This document shows, piece after piece, positions 26,688 through 35,545 of a DNA stretch of 64,000 nt. Origin of the DNA: Prevotella sp. P6B1 (GTDB taxonomy: Bacteria > Bacteroidota > Bacteroidia > Bacteroidales > Bacteroidaceae); NCBI RefSeq assembly GCF_000702825.1, contig NZ_JNKF01000015.1:62001-126000 (forward strand), given 5' to 3'. Within the stretch, counting starts at the first letter, position 1, and each line of letters starts with the position of its first letter. The translations under genes and the position numbers were made by a program. The notes beneath the pieces are model-generated. The model was not told where the DNA came from, did not search any database, and worked only from the letters and a program-made list of their open reading frames with translations.

Positions 26688-28700
26688 TTAAGCAAGTAAT
26701 TTCTTAACCTGCTGATATACATTCTCTCCGGTGAAGCCGAGCTTCTCGTCGAGCACCTTGTAAGGAGCAGAGAAACCGAAGCTCTCCAAGCCCCATACAG
26801 TACCGTCGGCACCTACCAGACCCTCGAGGTTTACGGGCAGACCTGCGGTGAGACCGAACTTCTTAACACCAGCGGGCAGTACGCTCTGCTGATACTCCTT
26901 GCTCTGGCTGCGGAACAGACCCTCAGAAGGAACGCTAACCACGCGAACCTTTACACCGTCCTCGCGGAGCAGCTTAGCACCAGCCTCGAGAGTAGAAACC
27001 TCAGAACCTGAAGCCAGCAGGATAACGTCGAAGTTCTCGTCGCTACCAGCTACAACGTAAGCACCCTTGGTGGCCTGGTTGTAGTCGTTGCCCTCGGGCA
27101 GCATATCGATATTCTGACGAGAGAAGATCAGGGCTGTTGGGGTATCGACATTCTCCATAGCCATGCGCCAGCAAACGGTGGTCTCCTCGGCATCGGCAGG
27201 ACGAACTACCAATACAGAGTTCTTGCCGTGGTGGTTCTTCAGCTTCTCCATCAGGCGGATCTGTGCCTCCTGCTCAACAGGCTCGTGGGTAGGACCATCC
27301 TCACCTACACGGAAGGCATCGTGAGTCCAGATGAACTTAACGGGCAGCTCCATGAGGGCAGCCATACGTACGGCGGGCTTCATGTAGTCAGAGAATACAA
27401 AGAAGGTACCGCAAGCGGGGATAACACCACCGTGCAGAGCCATACCAATGCAGCAGCAAGCCATGGTGAGCTCGGCTACACCAGCCTCGAAGAAGGCACC
27501 GCTGAAGTCGCCACGAACCAGGTCGTGAGTCTTCTTCAGGAAGCCGTCGGTCTTATCTGAGTTAGAAAGGTCGGCCGAAGCACAGATCATGTTGGGCACC
27601 TGCTCAGCGAGAGCTGACAGTACAGTAGCACTGGCACCACGTGTAGCGGCACCTGCCTTCTGCTCAACCTTGCTCCAGTCGATAACAGGAGCCTTACCGC
27701 TGAACCACTCCTCAAGCTGCTTGGCCTGCTCGGGGTGACCCTTTGCCCACTCTGCCTTCTCGGCATAGCGCTCTGCTACAATCTTCTTCAGCTCCTCGGC
27801 ACGCTTAGCGTACATCTCCTGAACCTCGGGGAAGATCTGGAATGGGTTCTCGGGATCGGCACCCAGGTTCTTCATGGTGTTGATGTAAGCATCGCCACCG
27901 AGAGGAGCACCGTGAGTAGCGCAGTTGCTCTCGTAAGAGCTGTTGTCAGCCTTACGGGCACCCTTACCCATTACGCAGTGACCGATGATGAGTGATGGGC
28001 GATCCTTCTCGGCCTGAGCCTTCTTGATGGCCTCGCGAATCTGGTCAACATCGTTACCGTCGATTTTCTGTACAAACCAGCCCCATGCCTCGTACTTCTT
28101 GGCGGTATCCTCAGAGGTAACCACCTCGGTCTTGGTAGAGAGCTGAATATCGTTAGCGTCGTAGAACATGATGAGGTTGTCGAGTCCCAGGTTACCAGCA
28201 ATACGACCAGCACCCTGTGAAATCTCCTCCTGTACACCACCATCAGAGATGTAGGCGTAGATGGTCTGGTTCATGACATTACCCAGACGAGCCTTCAGGA
28301 ACTTAGCGGCGATAGCAGCACCTACTGCGAAACAGTGACCCTGACCAAGAGGACCAGAGGTGTTCTCGATGCCGCGCTCAATCTCGCGCTCGGGGTGACC
28401 AGGAGTTACTGAACCCCACTGGCGAAGGTTCTTCAGATCCTCGAGGGTATATTTGCCAATAAGAGCCAACTGGCTGTAGAGCATAGGAGCCATGTGACCT
28501 GGATCGAGGAAGAAGCGGTCGCGACCCTCCCAGGCGGGATTCTCGGGATCGTAAACCAGGAACTCACTGTACAGGGCGTTGATGAAATCTGCACCACCCA
28601 TAGCACCGCCGGGGTGACCCGACTTTGCTTTTTCAACCATCGAAGCAGCAAGGATACGGATATTATCCGCTGCCATGTTCATAACTTTGTTGTCGTTCAT
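26688..28700 (-). CDS. tkt: Transketolase
   Basis: This 670-residue thiamine-diphosphate enzyme moves two-carbon units between sugar phosphates in the non-oxidative pentose phosphate pathway. The N-terminal half carries KAKSGHPGGAMG, SGPLGQGHCFAVGAA and ISDGGVQEEISQGAGR, a form of the ThDP/metal motif. The central pyrimidine domain carries FFEAGVAELTMA and THDAFRVGEDGPTHEPVEQ, and the C-terminal domain is complete to KKLLA. It is full length. Xylulose 5-phosphate from the arabinose operon starting 2 kb away would be used here. Confidence 0.97.
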   Translation of the reverse strand: MNDNKVMNMAADNIRILAASMVEKAKSGHPGGAMGGADFINALYSEFLVYDPENPAWEGRDRFFLDPGHMAPMLYSQLALIGKYTLEDLKNLRQWGSVTPGHPEREIERGIENTSGPLGQGHCFAVGAAIAAKFLKARLGNVMNQTIYAYISDGGVQEEISQGAGRIAGNLGLDNLIMFYDANDIQLSTKTEVVTSEDTAKKYEAWGWFVQKIDGNDVDQIREAIKKAQAEKDRPSLIIGHCVMGKGARKADNSSYESNCATHGAPLGGDAYINTMKNLGADPENPFQIFPEVQEMYAKRAEELKKIVAERYAEKAEWAKGHPEQAKQLEEWFSGKAPVIDWSKVEQKAGAATRGASATVLSALAEQVPNMICASADLSNSDKTDGFLKKTHDLVRGDFSGAFFEAGVAELTMACCCIGMALHGGVIPACGTFFVFSDYMKPAVRMAALMELPVKFIWTHDAFRVGEDGPTHEPVEQEAQIRLMEKLKNHHGKNSVLVVRPADAEETTVCWRMAMENVDTPTALIFSRQNIDMLPEGNDYNQATKGAYVVAGSDENFDVILLASGSEVSTLEAGAKLLREDGVKVRVVSVPSEGLFRSQSKEYQQSVLPAGVKKFGLTAGLPVNLEGLVGADGTVWGLESFGFSAPYKVLDEKLGFTGENVYQQVKKLLA

Positions 28701-28736
28701 AATGAATAATTAATTGAAAAACGTAAATTTTTGCCG

Positions 28737-28744
28737 CAAAGGTA
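28737..28744 (-). promoter_or_regulatory. Putative -7 element of tkt
   Basis: TACCTTTG on the minus strand, 36 bases upstream of the tkt ATG. The -33 element is not clear. Confidence 0.5.
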
Positions 28745-28782
28745 CAAAAAAACTTCGAATTAAGTGCTGGTTTCTTGATAAA

Positions 28783-28816
28783 TTGTACCCAATGTTAGAA
28801 AAATGATATATCTTTG
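28783..28816 (+). promoter_or_regulatory. Putative promoter of the nitrilase-family gene
   Basis: TATCTTTG (28809-28816) is a good -7 element. TTGT (28783-28786) lies 22 bases upstream as a weak -33 element. Confidence 0.5.
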
Positions 28817-28843
28817 CAACATATAATAAAGTAATGTGTTGTT

Positions 28844-29608
28844 ATGAAAGTGTCAATTGTACAACATACCATCCGTTGTGATGACTTGAAATGGAACCTG
28901 AAACACCTTGATGAGCTGCTTGGAGAGCCATCAGGGGCCGGTCTATATGTCTTGACAGAAACCTTTGCTACCGGGTTTATGGCAGAGGGGGCGACAGCGC
29001 AAGCTGGCAAACAAGCGGAACAGGTTCTGGCATGGATGAAGTATCAGGCAGCGCGGCTCCATGCGGCTGTTGCCGGTAGTGTGGCAATGGTGGATGAGCT
29101 GGGACAGCTGCGCAATCGGCTCTACTTTGTCCGTCCCGATGGCACGTTCGATTTCTACGACAAGCGCCATCTGTTTGCCTATGCTGGCGAAAACCGGGAT
29201 TATGTGGCTGGCGACAGGCGTGTGGTGGTTGCGTGGCAGGGTGTCAGGTTCCTGCTGCAGGTGTGCTACGATCTGCGGTTCCCTGTGTTCTCGCGCAACC
29301 GTGGCGACTACGATGCCATGATCTATGTGGCCAACTGGCCTGACAAGCGTCGTGATGTATGGCAGACATTGTTGAAAGCACGTGCCATCGAGAACCAGTG
29401 CTTTGTGGTAGGTGTGAACCGCGTGGGCAGCGATCAGGCATGCAATTATGTTGGCGATTCGGTGGTTATCGATGCTTATGGACGTACGGTTGCCGAGTGC
29501 ACATCTGCTGCAGAACAGGTAGTTACGGCTGAGTTGAACATGGATGAACTGCGCCGATTCCGTGAAAAATTCCCCGTTTTGGACGATGCGGATAATTTTT
29601 CTGCCTAA
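28844..29608 (+). CDS. Nitrilase-superfamily amidohydrolase (omega-amidase/YafV-like)
   Basis: This 254-residue carbon-nitrogen hydrolase has the complete Glu-Lys-Cys triad: Glu39 in LTETFATGF, Lys107 in YDKRHLF and Cys141 in LQVCYDLRFPVF. The sequence RNRGDYDAMIYVANWP and ARAIENQCFVVGVNRVG are typical of the omega-amidase branch, which hydrolyses alpha-ketoglutaramate or alpha-ketosuccinamate as metabolite repair. It is a cytoplasmic single-gene unit divergent from tkt. Another amide substrate is possible. Confidence 0.9.
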   Translation: MKVSIVQHTIRCDDLKWNLKHLDELLGEPSGAGLYVLTETFATGFMAEGATAQAGKQAEQVLAWMKYQAARLHAAVAGSVAMVDELGQLRNRLYFVRPDGTFDFYDKRHLFAYAGENRDYVAGDRRVVVAWQGVRFLLQVCYDLRFPVFSRNRGDYDAMIYVANWPDKRRDVWQTLLKARAIENQCFVVGVNRVGSDQACNYVGDSVVIDAYGRTVAECTSAAEQVVTAELNMDELRRFREKFPVLDDADNFSA

Positions 29609-29611
29609 AAA

Positions 29612-29643
29612 TTTGTTCAACTCAAAAATTATGTGTACCTTTG
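29612..29643 (+). promoter_or_regulatory. Promoter of tRNA-Tyr
   Basis: TTTG (29612-29615), 20 bases and TACCTTTG (29636-29643): a perfect match to the Bacteroidetes consensus. It begins 4 bases after the stop codon of the preceding gene. Confidence 0.8.
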
Positions 29644-29661
29644 CACCCGATTTCAAAACAA

Positions 29662-29744
29662 GGGTGTTTTCCAGAGTGGCCAAATGGGGCAGACTGTAAA
29701 TCTGCTGTCTTTCGACTTCGGTGGTTCGAATCCATCAGCACCCA
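29662..29744 (+). tRNA. tRNA-Tyr (GTA)
   Basis: An 83-nt class II tRNA. The acceptor GGGTGTT pairs with AGCACCC, the anticodon stem GCAGA/TCTGC carries the loop CTGTAAA with anticodon GTA, a long variable arm follows, and the T arm is GGTGG-TTCGAAT-CCATC. The CCA end is not encoded. It has its own promoter and terminator. Confidence 0.95.
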
Positions 29745-29750
29745 CAGAAA

Positions 29751-29776
29751 AAGCTCACCAACAGGTGGGCTTTTTT
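29751..29776 (+). terminator. Terminator of tRNA-Tyr
   Basis: AAGCTCACC (29751-29759) pairs with GGTGGGCTT (29764-29772), followed by a T run. Confidence 0.8.
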
Positions 29777-29828
29777 GTTTCTCGCAACAAAAAAGCGGAA
29801 AATCTTGGCGTATTCGCTTTTTTTTGTT

Positions 29829-29836
29829 TACCTTTG
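29829..29836 (+). promoter_or_regulatory. Putative -7 element of the cation transporter gene, only 7 bases before its ATG
   Basis: TACCTTTG matches TAnnTTTG and ends at 29836; the start codon is at 29844. Transcription would begin within a few bases of the ATG, predicting a leaderless or nearly leaderless mRNA. Confidence 0.55.
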
Positions 29837-29843
29837 CCAGCAA

Positions 29844-30734
29844 ATGGATAGAAATAAGGAGATATATCGGGTGACGATGGTGGGTGGTGCCGTGAATGTG
29901 GTGCTGCTGCTCTTCAAGTTTGTGGCTGGTATTGTGGGCCACAGTGCAGCTATGGTGGCCGATGCTGTACACTCGCTGTCGGACTTTGTAACGGATATCA
30001 TCGTGCTGGTGTTTGTACACATCAGCGGCAAACCGAAAGACAAATCGCACGACTACGGACACGGAAAGTTCGAGACGCTGGCCATGACCATTATCGGCAT
30101 AGCACTCCTGATAGTAGCTATCGGCATTGTGTATAGCGGACTTTCTGAGATTATTGCCTGGGCACAAGGGGTAGAACTCAAGGCGCCGGGCCTGTTGGCC
30201 CTATGGGCAGCGCTGTTGTCGATAGTGCTGAAGGAGGCGGTGTATCATTACTCGATGCGGGAGGCTCGTAAGCTGAACTCGCAGGCGGTAGAGGCTAATG
30301 CCTGGCATCACCGCAGCGATGCGCTCTCGTCGGTAGGTACGGCTGTTGGTATAGGTGGGGCTATCTTCTTAGGTCAGCGCTGGACGGTGCTCGATCCGAT
30401 AGCGTCGGTTATCGTGGGTCTGTTTATCACAAAAGTGGCTATCGACCTGTTGCGCAATGGTATCGGCGACCTGATGGAGCAGTCGCTACCCGATGCCGTG
30501 GAGGATGAGATACTGCAGCTGGCTGCCTCGGTGCCTGGCGTAACTGAGCCTCATGAGTTGCGTACCCGACGATTGGGAAATCATTATGCCATCGAGTTGC
30601 ATGTGCTGATGGATGGGCAGATGACACTCTGTGAAGCACACGATAAGGCCTCGGAGGTGGAAGATATACTGCGGCAGCACTACGGGCCGGATACTCACAT
30701 TGCCGTACACGTAGAACCGATATCAGAGCAATAG
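29844..30734 (+). CDS. Cation diffusion facilitator (CDF) family divalent metal exporter
   Basis: This 296-residue inner-membrane antiporter has about six transmembrane helices and a C-terminal cytoplasmic domain. Metal-site motifs are DAVHSLSDFVTD in helix 2 and HHRSDALSS in helix 5. The C-terminal domain ends with the His-rich IELHVLMDGQMTL and IAVHVEP typical of the FieF/YiiP type, so zinc, iron or manganese export is likely. The start at the ATG at 29844 is supported by the conserved N-terminal NKEIYRVT-VGG pattern of homologues. A GTG at 29871 preceded by AAGGAG is in frame but would remove that conserved part. Confidence 0.93.
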   Translation: MDRNKEIYRVTMVGGAVNVVLLLFKFVAGIVGHSAAMVADAVHSLSDFVTDIIVLVFVHISGKPKDKSHDYGHGKFETLAMTIIGIALLIVAIGIVYSGLSEIIAWAQGVELKAPGLLALWAALLSIVLKEAVYHYSMREARKLNSQAVEANAWHHRSDALSSVGTAVGIGGAIFLGQRWTVLDPIASVIVGLFITKVAIDLLRNGIGDLMEQSLPDAVEDEILQLAASVPGVTEPHELRTRRLGNHYAIELHVLMDGQMTLCEAHDKASEVEDILRQHYGPDTHIAVHVEPISEQ

Positions 30735-30744
30735 AAAAAAAGAA

Positions 30745-30772
30745 CCCCGCCAACCGGCGGGGCATCTTTTTT
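30745..30772. terminator. Bidirectional terminator between the CDF gene and the arabinose operon
   Basis: CCCCGCC (30745-30751) pairs with GGCGGGG (30756-30762), with A and T runs on either side. It serves both convergent units and slightly overlaps the 3' end of the GH51 gene. Confidence 0.85.
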
Positions 30773-32363
30773 ATTTGATGTTCAGAACAACAATCGACTT
30801 AGCGGGGATCTTCACGGTGAGAACACCTTTCTTCAATTTTGCATCCTTGAAGTCGGTGGGGGCTACAACATCAGGATTCTTGAAATCGTTGTAGTCGGCT
30901 ACGTTCTTCGAAGTGAGGATGCGACCGCTTACCTGCTTGGCATTGAAACCAGCGAAGTTGAAATCGATGGTCTGTGCCTTGTCGAGGCTGACGTTGGTCA
31001 GAGCAAGCACGATGCTGCCGTCCTTAGTCTTGGCAGCCGAGGCAGAGAGCAGTGGGCAGGGACGGGTAGAGTTGTCCTTGGTGTCCTGCTTCTTCTTCCA
31101 GTAGTCGGTGCTGCACTGTACAGTCTCTGTAGGCAGGTCGACAGGCAGATGGGTTGCCTCCTGGAACGGGGTGTACATCTGGAATACCCAGTAGGTAGGT
31201 GTCAGTACCATGTGGCCTGTACCCTCCTGATCGGTGAGGATCATCGACTGCAGAACGTTAACTACCTGAGCGATATTGGCCATCTTTACACGGTCGGTGT
31301 ACTTATGGAATACGTTGAGACTCAAGGCAGCTACGAAAGCATCGCGCAGGGCATTCTGCTGGTACAGGTGACCAGGAATGGTGCCGGGCTCCTCGTCCCA
31401 CCAGGTACCCCACTCGTCAACGAGCAGACCGATGGTGTTCTTAGGATCCTTCTCGTCCATGATGGCCTTGTGCTTCTTGATAACCTCCTCGATCTCCAGG
31501 CACTTACCGAGTGCCCAGTAGTACTGGTCGGTATCGAAGTTGATGGCAGACCCCTTAGGACCATTCCAACCGGTGCAGGTGTAGTAGTGCAGAGAGATAC
31601 CCTGCATCTGACCACCGATACGATCCATCAGCACTTTGGTCCAGTTGTAGTCGTAGTCGCTGGCACCCGAGGCAATACGGTAGAGCTGGTTGCCACCCTG
31701 ATTGCGCAGGTAGGTGTTGAACTTGCGATACTCGTCGCTATAGTACTCCGGGCGCATGTTACCACCGCAGCCCCATGCCTCGTTACCGATACCGAAGTAC
31801 TTCACCTTCCAGGCCTTGTCGCGACCGTTCTGGCGGCGCAGACGTGCCATAGGTGTATCGCCATCGCTGGTCATGTACTCAACCCACTGGGCCATCTCCT
31901 TTACGGTACCAGAACCTACATTACCAGAGATATAGGGCTCGCATCCGAGCATCTCGCAGAGGTTCAGGAACTCGTGGGTACCAAACGAGTTGTCCTCGAT
32001 GGTGCCGCCCCAGTTGTTGTTACGCAGAGAAGGACGCTGGTTCTTAGGACCGATACCGTCCATCCAGTGGTAGTCGTCGGCAAAGCAGCCGCCAGGCCAG
32101 CGCATTACGGGAATCTTCAGGGCTTTCAAAGCCTCGAACACATCCTTGCGGTAACCCTTGATGTTGGGGATCTGTGAGTTCTCGCCCACCCAGAGACCGC
32201 CGTAGATACAGCTGCCGAGGTGCTCTGAGAACTGACCATAGATCTCACGGTTAATTTTGGCTCCTGCCTGATCGGCATGAACCGTAGCTTTCACATTTTC
32301 TGCGGCTGATGCCGATGCGGCAAAAGCCAGTGCGATAGTCGCGGTTAGAATAACTTTCTTCAT
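30771..32363 (-). CDS. GH51 alpha-L-arabinofuranosidase, exported
   Basis: This 530-residue GH51 enzyme has a signal peptide (AFAASASAAENV), an (alpha/beta)8 domain and a C-terminal beta sandwich. GH51 hallmarks are GQFSEHLGSCIYGGLWVG, VMRWPGGCFADDYHW, the acid/base Glu195 in GIGNEAWGCGG and the nucleophile Glu317 in LLVDEWGTWW. It removes terminal arabinofuranose from arabinan or arabinoxylan pieces. It is the last gene of the arabinose operon, 15 bases after the kinase gene, and so links side-chain release in the periplasm with uptake by the symporter. Confidence 0.95.
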   Translation of the reverse strand: MKKVILTATIALAFAASASAAENVKATVHADQAGAKINREIYGQFSEHLGSCIYGGLWVGENSQIPNIKGYRKDVFEALKALKIPVMRWPGGCFADDYHWMDGIGPKNQRPSLRNNNWGGTIEDNSFGTHEFLNLCEMLGCEPYISGNVGSGTVKEMAQWVEYMTSDGDTPMARLRRQNGRDKAWKVKYFGIGNEAWGCGGNMRPEYYSDEYRKFNTYLRNQGGNQLYRIASGASDYDYNWTKVLMDRIGGQMQGISLHYYTCTGWNGPKGSAINFDTDQYYWALGKCLEIEEVIKKHKAIMDEKDPKNTIGLLVDEWGTWWDEEPGTIPGHLYQQNALRDAFVAALSLNVFHKYTDRVKMANIAQVVNVLQSMILTDQEGTGHMVLTPTYWVFQMYTPFQEATHLPVDLPTETVQCSTDYWKKKQDTKDNSTRPCPLLSASAAKTKDGSIVLALTNVSLDKAQTIDFNFAGFNAKQVSGRILTSKNVADYNDFKNPDVVAPTDFKDAKLKKGVLTVKIPAKSIVVLNIK

Positions 32364-32378
32364 GTCGTTGTTGAAATC

Positions 32379-33965
32379 TTACTTATTATCTACAGCGGCC
32401 TGCTCGATGGGGAGACAGCGCTTGTAGTTCTCGATATACTTCTCGAAACCTGCTACGTCGTCGGCAGTAGGAGCGATAGAGAGACCGGTATTGCCTGCGA
32501 AGACAATTTCTTCGAGGTAGTCGGCCAGGTTCTTGCCGTTCTTCTTAATCAGGTAGCCAGCCAGCAGGGCAATACCCCAGGCACCACCTTCGCCTGCTGT
32601 CTCCATCACCGAGATAGGTGAGTTAAGGGCGGCAGCCAGCATGCGCTGACCTACACCGGCAGTCTTGAAGTAACCACCATGACCGGTGATACGGTCAACC
32701 TTGATCTTCTCCTCCTTCAACAGGATGTCGTTACCAATCTTCAGCACACCGATAGCACCATAGAGGTGAGCGCGCATGAAGTTGGCGAGATTGAACTTAT
32801 CGCCAGCAGAGCGAACGAACATGGGACGTCCTTCAGCCAGACCTGTTACAGGCTCACCGGAAACGTAGTTGTAGGCCATCAAGCCACCGCAGTCGGTATC
32901 GCCTTCGAGGGCTTTGTTGAACAACTTGCCGTAGAGCTCATTCATATCAACGGGAACACCCAGCAGCTGCTGGTACTCCTTGAACAGGCCTACCCAGGCA
33001 TTGATGTCGCTGGTGCAGTTGTTACAGTGAACCATGGCTACGAGTGAACCGTCGGGTGTGGTCACCATATCGATCATCTCATAAGGCTTAGAGAGTGGCT
33101 TCTCCAATACAATCATAGAGAATGAAGAAGTACCGGCCGATACGTTACCTGTGCGCTGCTTGACAGCGTTGGTTGCTACCATGCCTGTTCCAGCGTCGCC
33201 CTCAGGAGGACAAACGGGGATACCTGCCTTCAGGTGACCGGAAACGTCGAGTTTCTTAGCACCCTCGGGAGTGAGGAAACCGGCGTTCTCGCCTGCATTC
33301 AAGCTCTTGGGCAGAATGTCGAGCAACTTCCAAGCGAAGCCCTTAGGCGCAATGAGCTCGTCGAACTTGCGAACCATCTCGGCATCGTAAGTCTTGGTTA
33401 CGGGATCCACGGGAATCATACCTGAAGCATCGCCTACACCCAGTACGAACTCGCCTGTTACCTGCCAGTGAACATAACCTGCCAGAGTGGTCAGATACTT
33501 GATGTCGGAAACATGCTCCTCGTTGTCGAGGATGCACTGGTAGAGGTGGCTGATACTCCAGCGCAGGGGGATGTTGTAGTTGAAGAGCTGAGAGAGCTCG
33601 GCAGTTGCCTTACCGGTGTTGGTGTTACGCCATGTGCGGAAGGGAACCAGAATCTGCTGGTCCTTGTTGAAGGCCATGTAGCCGTGCATCATGGCACTGA
33701 AGCCGATGGCAGCCAGACTCTCAATCTCGCAGTCGTACTGCTTTAACACGTCCTTGCGGAGATCGGCATAGCAGTCCTGCAGACCATACCAAACAGCCTC
33801 GGTAGAGTAGGTCCAGAGACCATCTACCAACTGATTCTCCCACTCGTGTGAGCCCTGTGCAATGGGCTCGTTGTCCTCGTCGATGAGGACGGCCTTGATA
33901 CGGGTAGAGCCAAACTCGATACCGAGAATGGCTTTACCTGCTTGTATAGTTTCTTTTGCTGTCAT
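32379..33965 (-). CDS. araK: FGGY-family carbohydrate kinase, probable L-ribulokinase
   Basis: This 528-residue sugar kinase has two FGGY domains: LGIEFGSTRIKAVLID with the phosphate-binding loop at the start, GDASGMIPVD, and the second-domain motifs GNVSAGTSSFSMI and ITGHGGYFKTAGVGQRM. By position between araA and GH51 it should phosphorylate L-ribulose. It resembles xylulokinases more than E. coli AraB and is the kinase type that serves the arabinose pathway in Bacteroides. The ATG at 33965 is chosen; a TTG three codons earlier is also in frame. The gene lies 23 bases after araA. Confidence 0.88.
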   Translation of the reverse strand: MTAKETIQAGKAILGIEFGSTRIKAVLIDEDNEPIAQGSHEWENQLVDGLWTYSTEAVWYGLQDCYADLRKDVLKQYDCEIESLAAIGFSAMMHGYMAFNKDQQILVPFRTWRNTNTGKATAELSQLFNYNIPLRWSISHLYQCILDNEEHVSDIKYLTTLAGYVHWQVTGEFVLGVGDASGMIPVDPVTKTYDAEMVRKFDELIAPKGFAWKLLDILPKSLNAGENAGFLTPEGAKKLDVSGHLKAGIPVCPPEGDAGTGMVATNAVKQRTGNVSAGTSSFSMIVLEKPLSKPYEMIDMVTTPDGSLVAMVHCNNCTSDINAWVGLFKEYQQLLGVPVDMNELYGKLFNKALEGDTDCGGLMAYNYVSGEPVTGLAEGRPMFVRSAGDKFNLANFMRAHLYGAIGVLKIGNDILLKEEKIKVDRITGHGGYFKTAGVGQRMLAAALNSPISVMETAGEGGAWGIALLAGYLIKKNGKNLADYLEEIVFAGNTGLSIAPTADDVAGFEKYIENYKRCLPIEQAAVDNK

Positions 33966-33988
33966 AGTTGTCAATTGTCAATTTTCAA

Positions 33989-35533
33989 TTAACGAAGTGC
34001 TTTGTTCAACATGTAGTAAACCTCGTTGTTACGGAGCTGCTGCTTGAAGTCGGCAATGTTGGTCTGCTTGTTGATGCGGACATACTCGATACCGGTCATC
34101 TCAGCAAAGTCCTCCCAGTACTCCTCGTTGATATCGTAAGAGAAAGCGCTGTGGTGAGTACCACCAGCCAGGATCCATGCGGCAGCGCCAACCTCGAATG
34201 TGGGTTGTGGAACCCAGAGTGCTGAAGCTACAGGCAGTTTTGGCATGGGCTGTGGTTCGATGCACTCTACCTCCTGAGAAATCAGGCGGAAACGGTTACC
34301 CAGGTCAACAACGGTAGCCTTGATACCAGCGCCGGTCTTTGAGGTGAATACCAGACGGGCGGTCTGCTGCTTGCGGATACCAATGCCCAGGAAGTGAACC
34401 TCGAGCTTGGGCTTGTCGGTAGCAATCAGCGGACAAACCTCGAGCATGTGGCTCTGCAGGCAAGAACTCTTGTCGCCAGCAAAGTTGAGGGTGTAGTCCT
34501 CAAGGAATGAGCAGCCGGTAGGCATGCCCTGCTGGATAACCCACAGGGTGCGATAGAGGCAAGCTGTCTTCCAGTCGCCCTCGGCACCGAAACCATAACC
34601 TTCCTGCATCAGGCGCTGTGAAGCGAGACCAGGAATCTGGTCGAAACCGCAGAAGTTAGGATCGTCGATGTTAGCATCGCCCAAGTCGTCGAAGTTGGTG
34701 GTGAAGGCAGTTGCGCCCTCGTCCTTCAGTACGCGGCGCAGGGCAATCTCGGCCTTGGCAGCATTCTTCACCTTCTCCCAGTAAACCTGCTCGCCGCTCT
34801 CGTCGATCTTGATGGTGTAGAGCTTCTTGTACTCCTCAACGAGCTCGTCGGCCTCCTGATCGGTTACCTGCTTGAAGTACTCCATCAGAGAAGATACAGG
34901 GTAATAGTCAACATGATAGCCCAGACGCTGCTCGAACTCAACGCGGTCGCCATCGGTAACGGCAACGTTGTTCATGTTCATACCGAACATCAAGCAGCGT
35001 ACGTTGTGAGCATCAGCCACACCAGCGGCTACGCGAGCCCATACGGCAATCTGCTTCTGAGCCTTCGCGTCCTTCCAATAACCACAAACCACTTTGCGGG
35101 CTACGCGCATACGCGTACAGATATGTCCGAACTCGATATCGCCGTGAGCACTCTGGTTCAGATTCATGAAGTCCATGTCGATGTCGTTCCAGGGTATCTC
35201 GGCGTTATACTGGGTGTGGAAGTGGCACAAAGGCTTCTGCAGCTGCTGTAGACCCTTGATCCACATCTTGGCAGGACTGAAGGTGTGCATCCAAGTGATG
35301 ATACCTACACACTTTTCGTCGTTATTAGCAGCGAGCATCACCTGCTCAACCTCCTTGCTGCTATTTGCTGTACCTTTATAAACAATCTTAACGGGGATGT
35401 TGCCAGAGGCGTTCAGACCTTCTACCATCTCCTTTGAGTGACTGTCGACTGCAATGACTGCATCGCCTCCGTAGAGGAGCTGAGCACCGGTCACCCACCA
35501 AATTTCGTAATTATCAAATGCTTTCATACTCAT
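33989..35533 (-). CDS. araA: L-arabinose isomerase
   Basis: This 514-residue enzyme converts L-arabinose to L-ribulose with a divalent metal. Family features are WWVTGAQLLYGG, GIITWMHTFSPAKMWI, the H-x-Q region LCHFHTQYN, FMNLNQSAHGDIEFG, the metal residues in GYGFGAEGDWKTA and the C-terminal ILAGGTHHSAFS. It is full length. It follows araD after 12 bases. Confidence 0.97.
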   Translation of the reverse strand: MSMKAFDNYEIWWVTGAQLLYGGDAVIAVDSHSKEMVEGLNASGNIPVKIVYKGTANSSKEVEQVMLAANNDEKCVGIITWMHTFSPAKMWIKGLQQLQKPLCHFHTQYNAEIPWNDIDMDFMNLNQSAHGDIEFGHICTRMRVARKVVCGYWKDAKAQKQIAVWARVAAGVADAHNVRCLMFGMNMNNVAVTDGDRVEFEQRLGYHVDYYPVSSLMEYFKQVTDQEADELVEEYKKLYTIKIDESGEQVYWEKVKNAAKAEIALRRVLKDEGATAFTTNFDDLGDANIDDPNFCGFDQIPGLASQRLMQEGYGFGAEGDWKTACLYRTLWVIQQGMPTGCSFLEDYTLNFAGDKSSCLQSHMLEVCPLIATDKPKLEVHFLGIGIRKQQTARLVFTSKTGAGIKATVVDLGNRFRLISQEVECIEPQPMPKLPVASALWVPQPTFEVGAAAWILAGGTHHSAFSYDINEEYWEDFAEMTGIEYVRINKQTNIADFKQQLRNNEVYYMLNKALR

Positions 35534-35545
35534 TGTTATTACTGA

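Noticed and set aside
29709..29843. Upstream extension of the CDF gene through tRNA-Tyr and its terminator
   Set aside because: The extension would be read from the tRNA sequence; homologues start near 29844.
29856..29873. AAGGAG with downstream GTG as the start of the CDF gene
   Set aside because: It would delete conserved N-terminal residues; strong Shine-Dalgarno sites are not the rule in this phylum.
31149..32177. Plus-strand frame of about 340 residues opposite the GH51 gene
   Set aside because: Antisense shadow of a conserved GH51 gene with intact catalytic residues.
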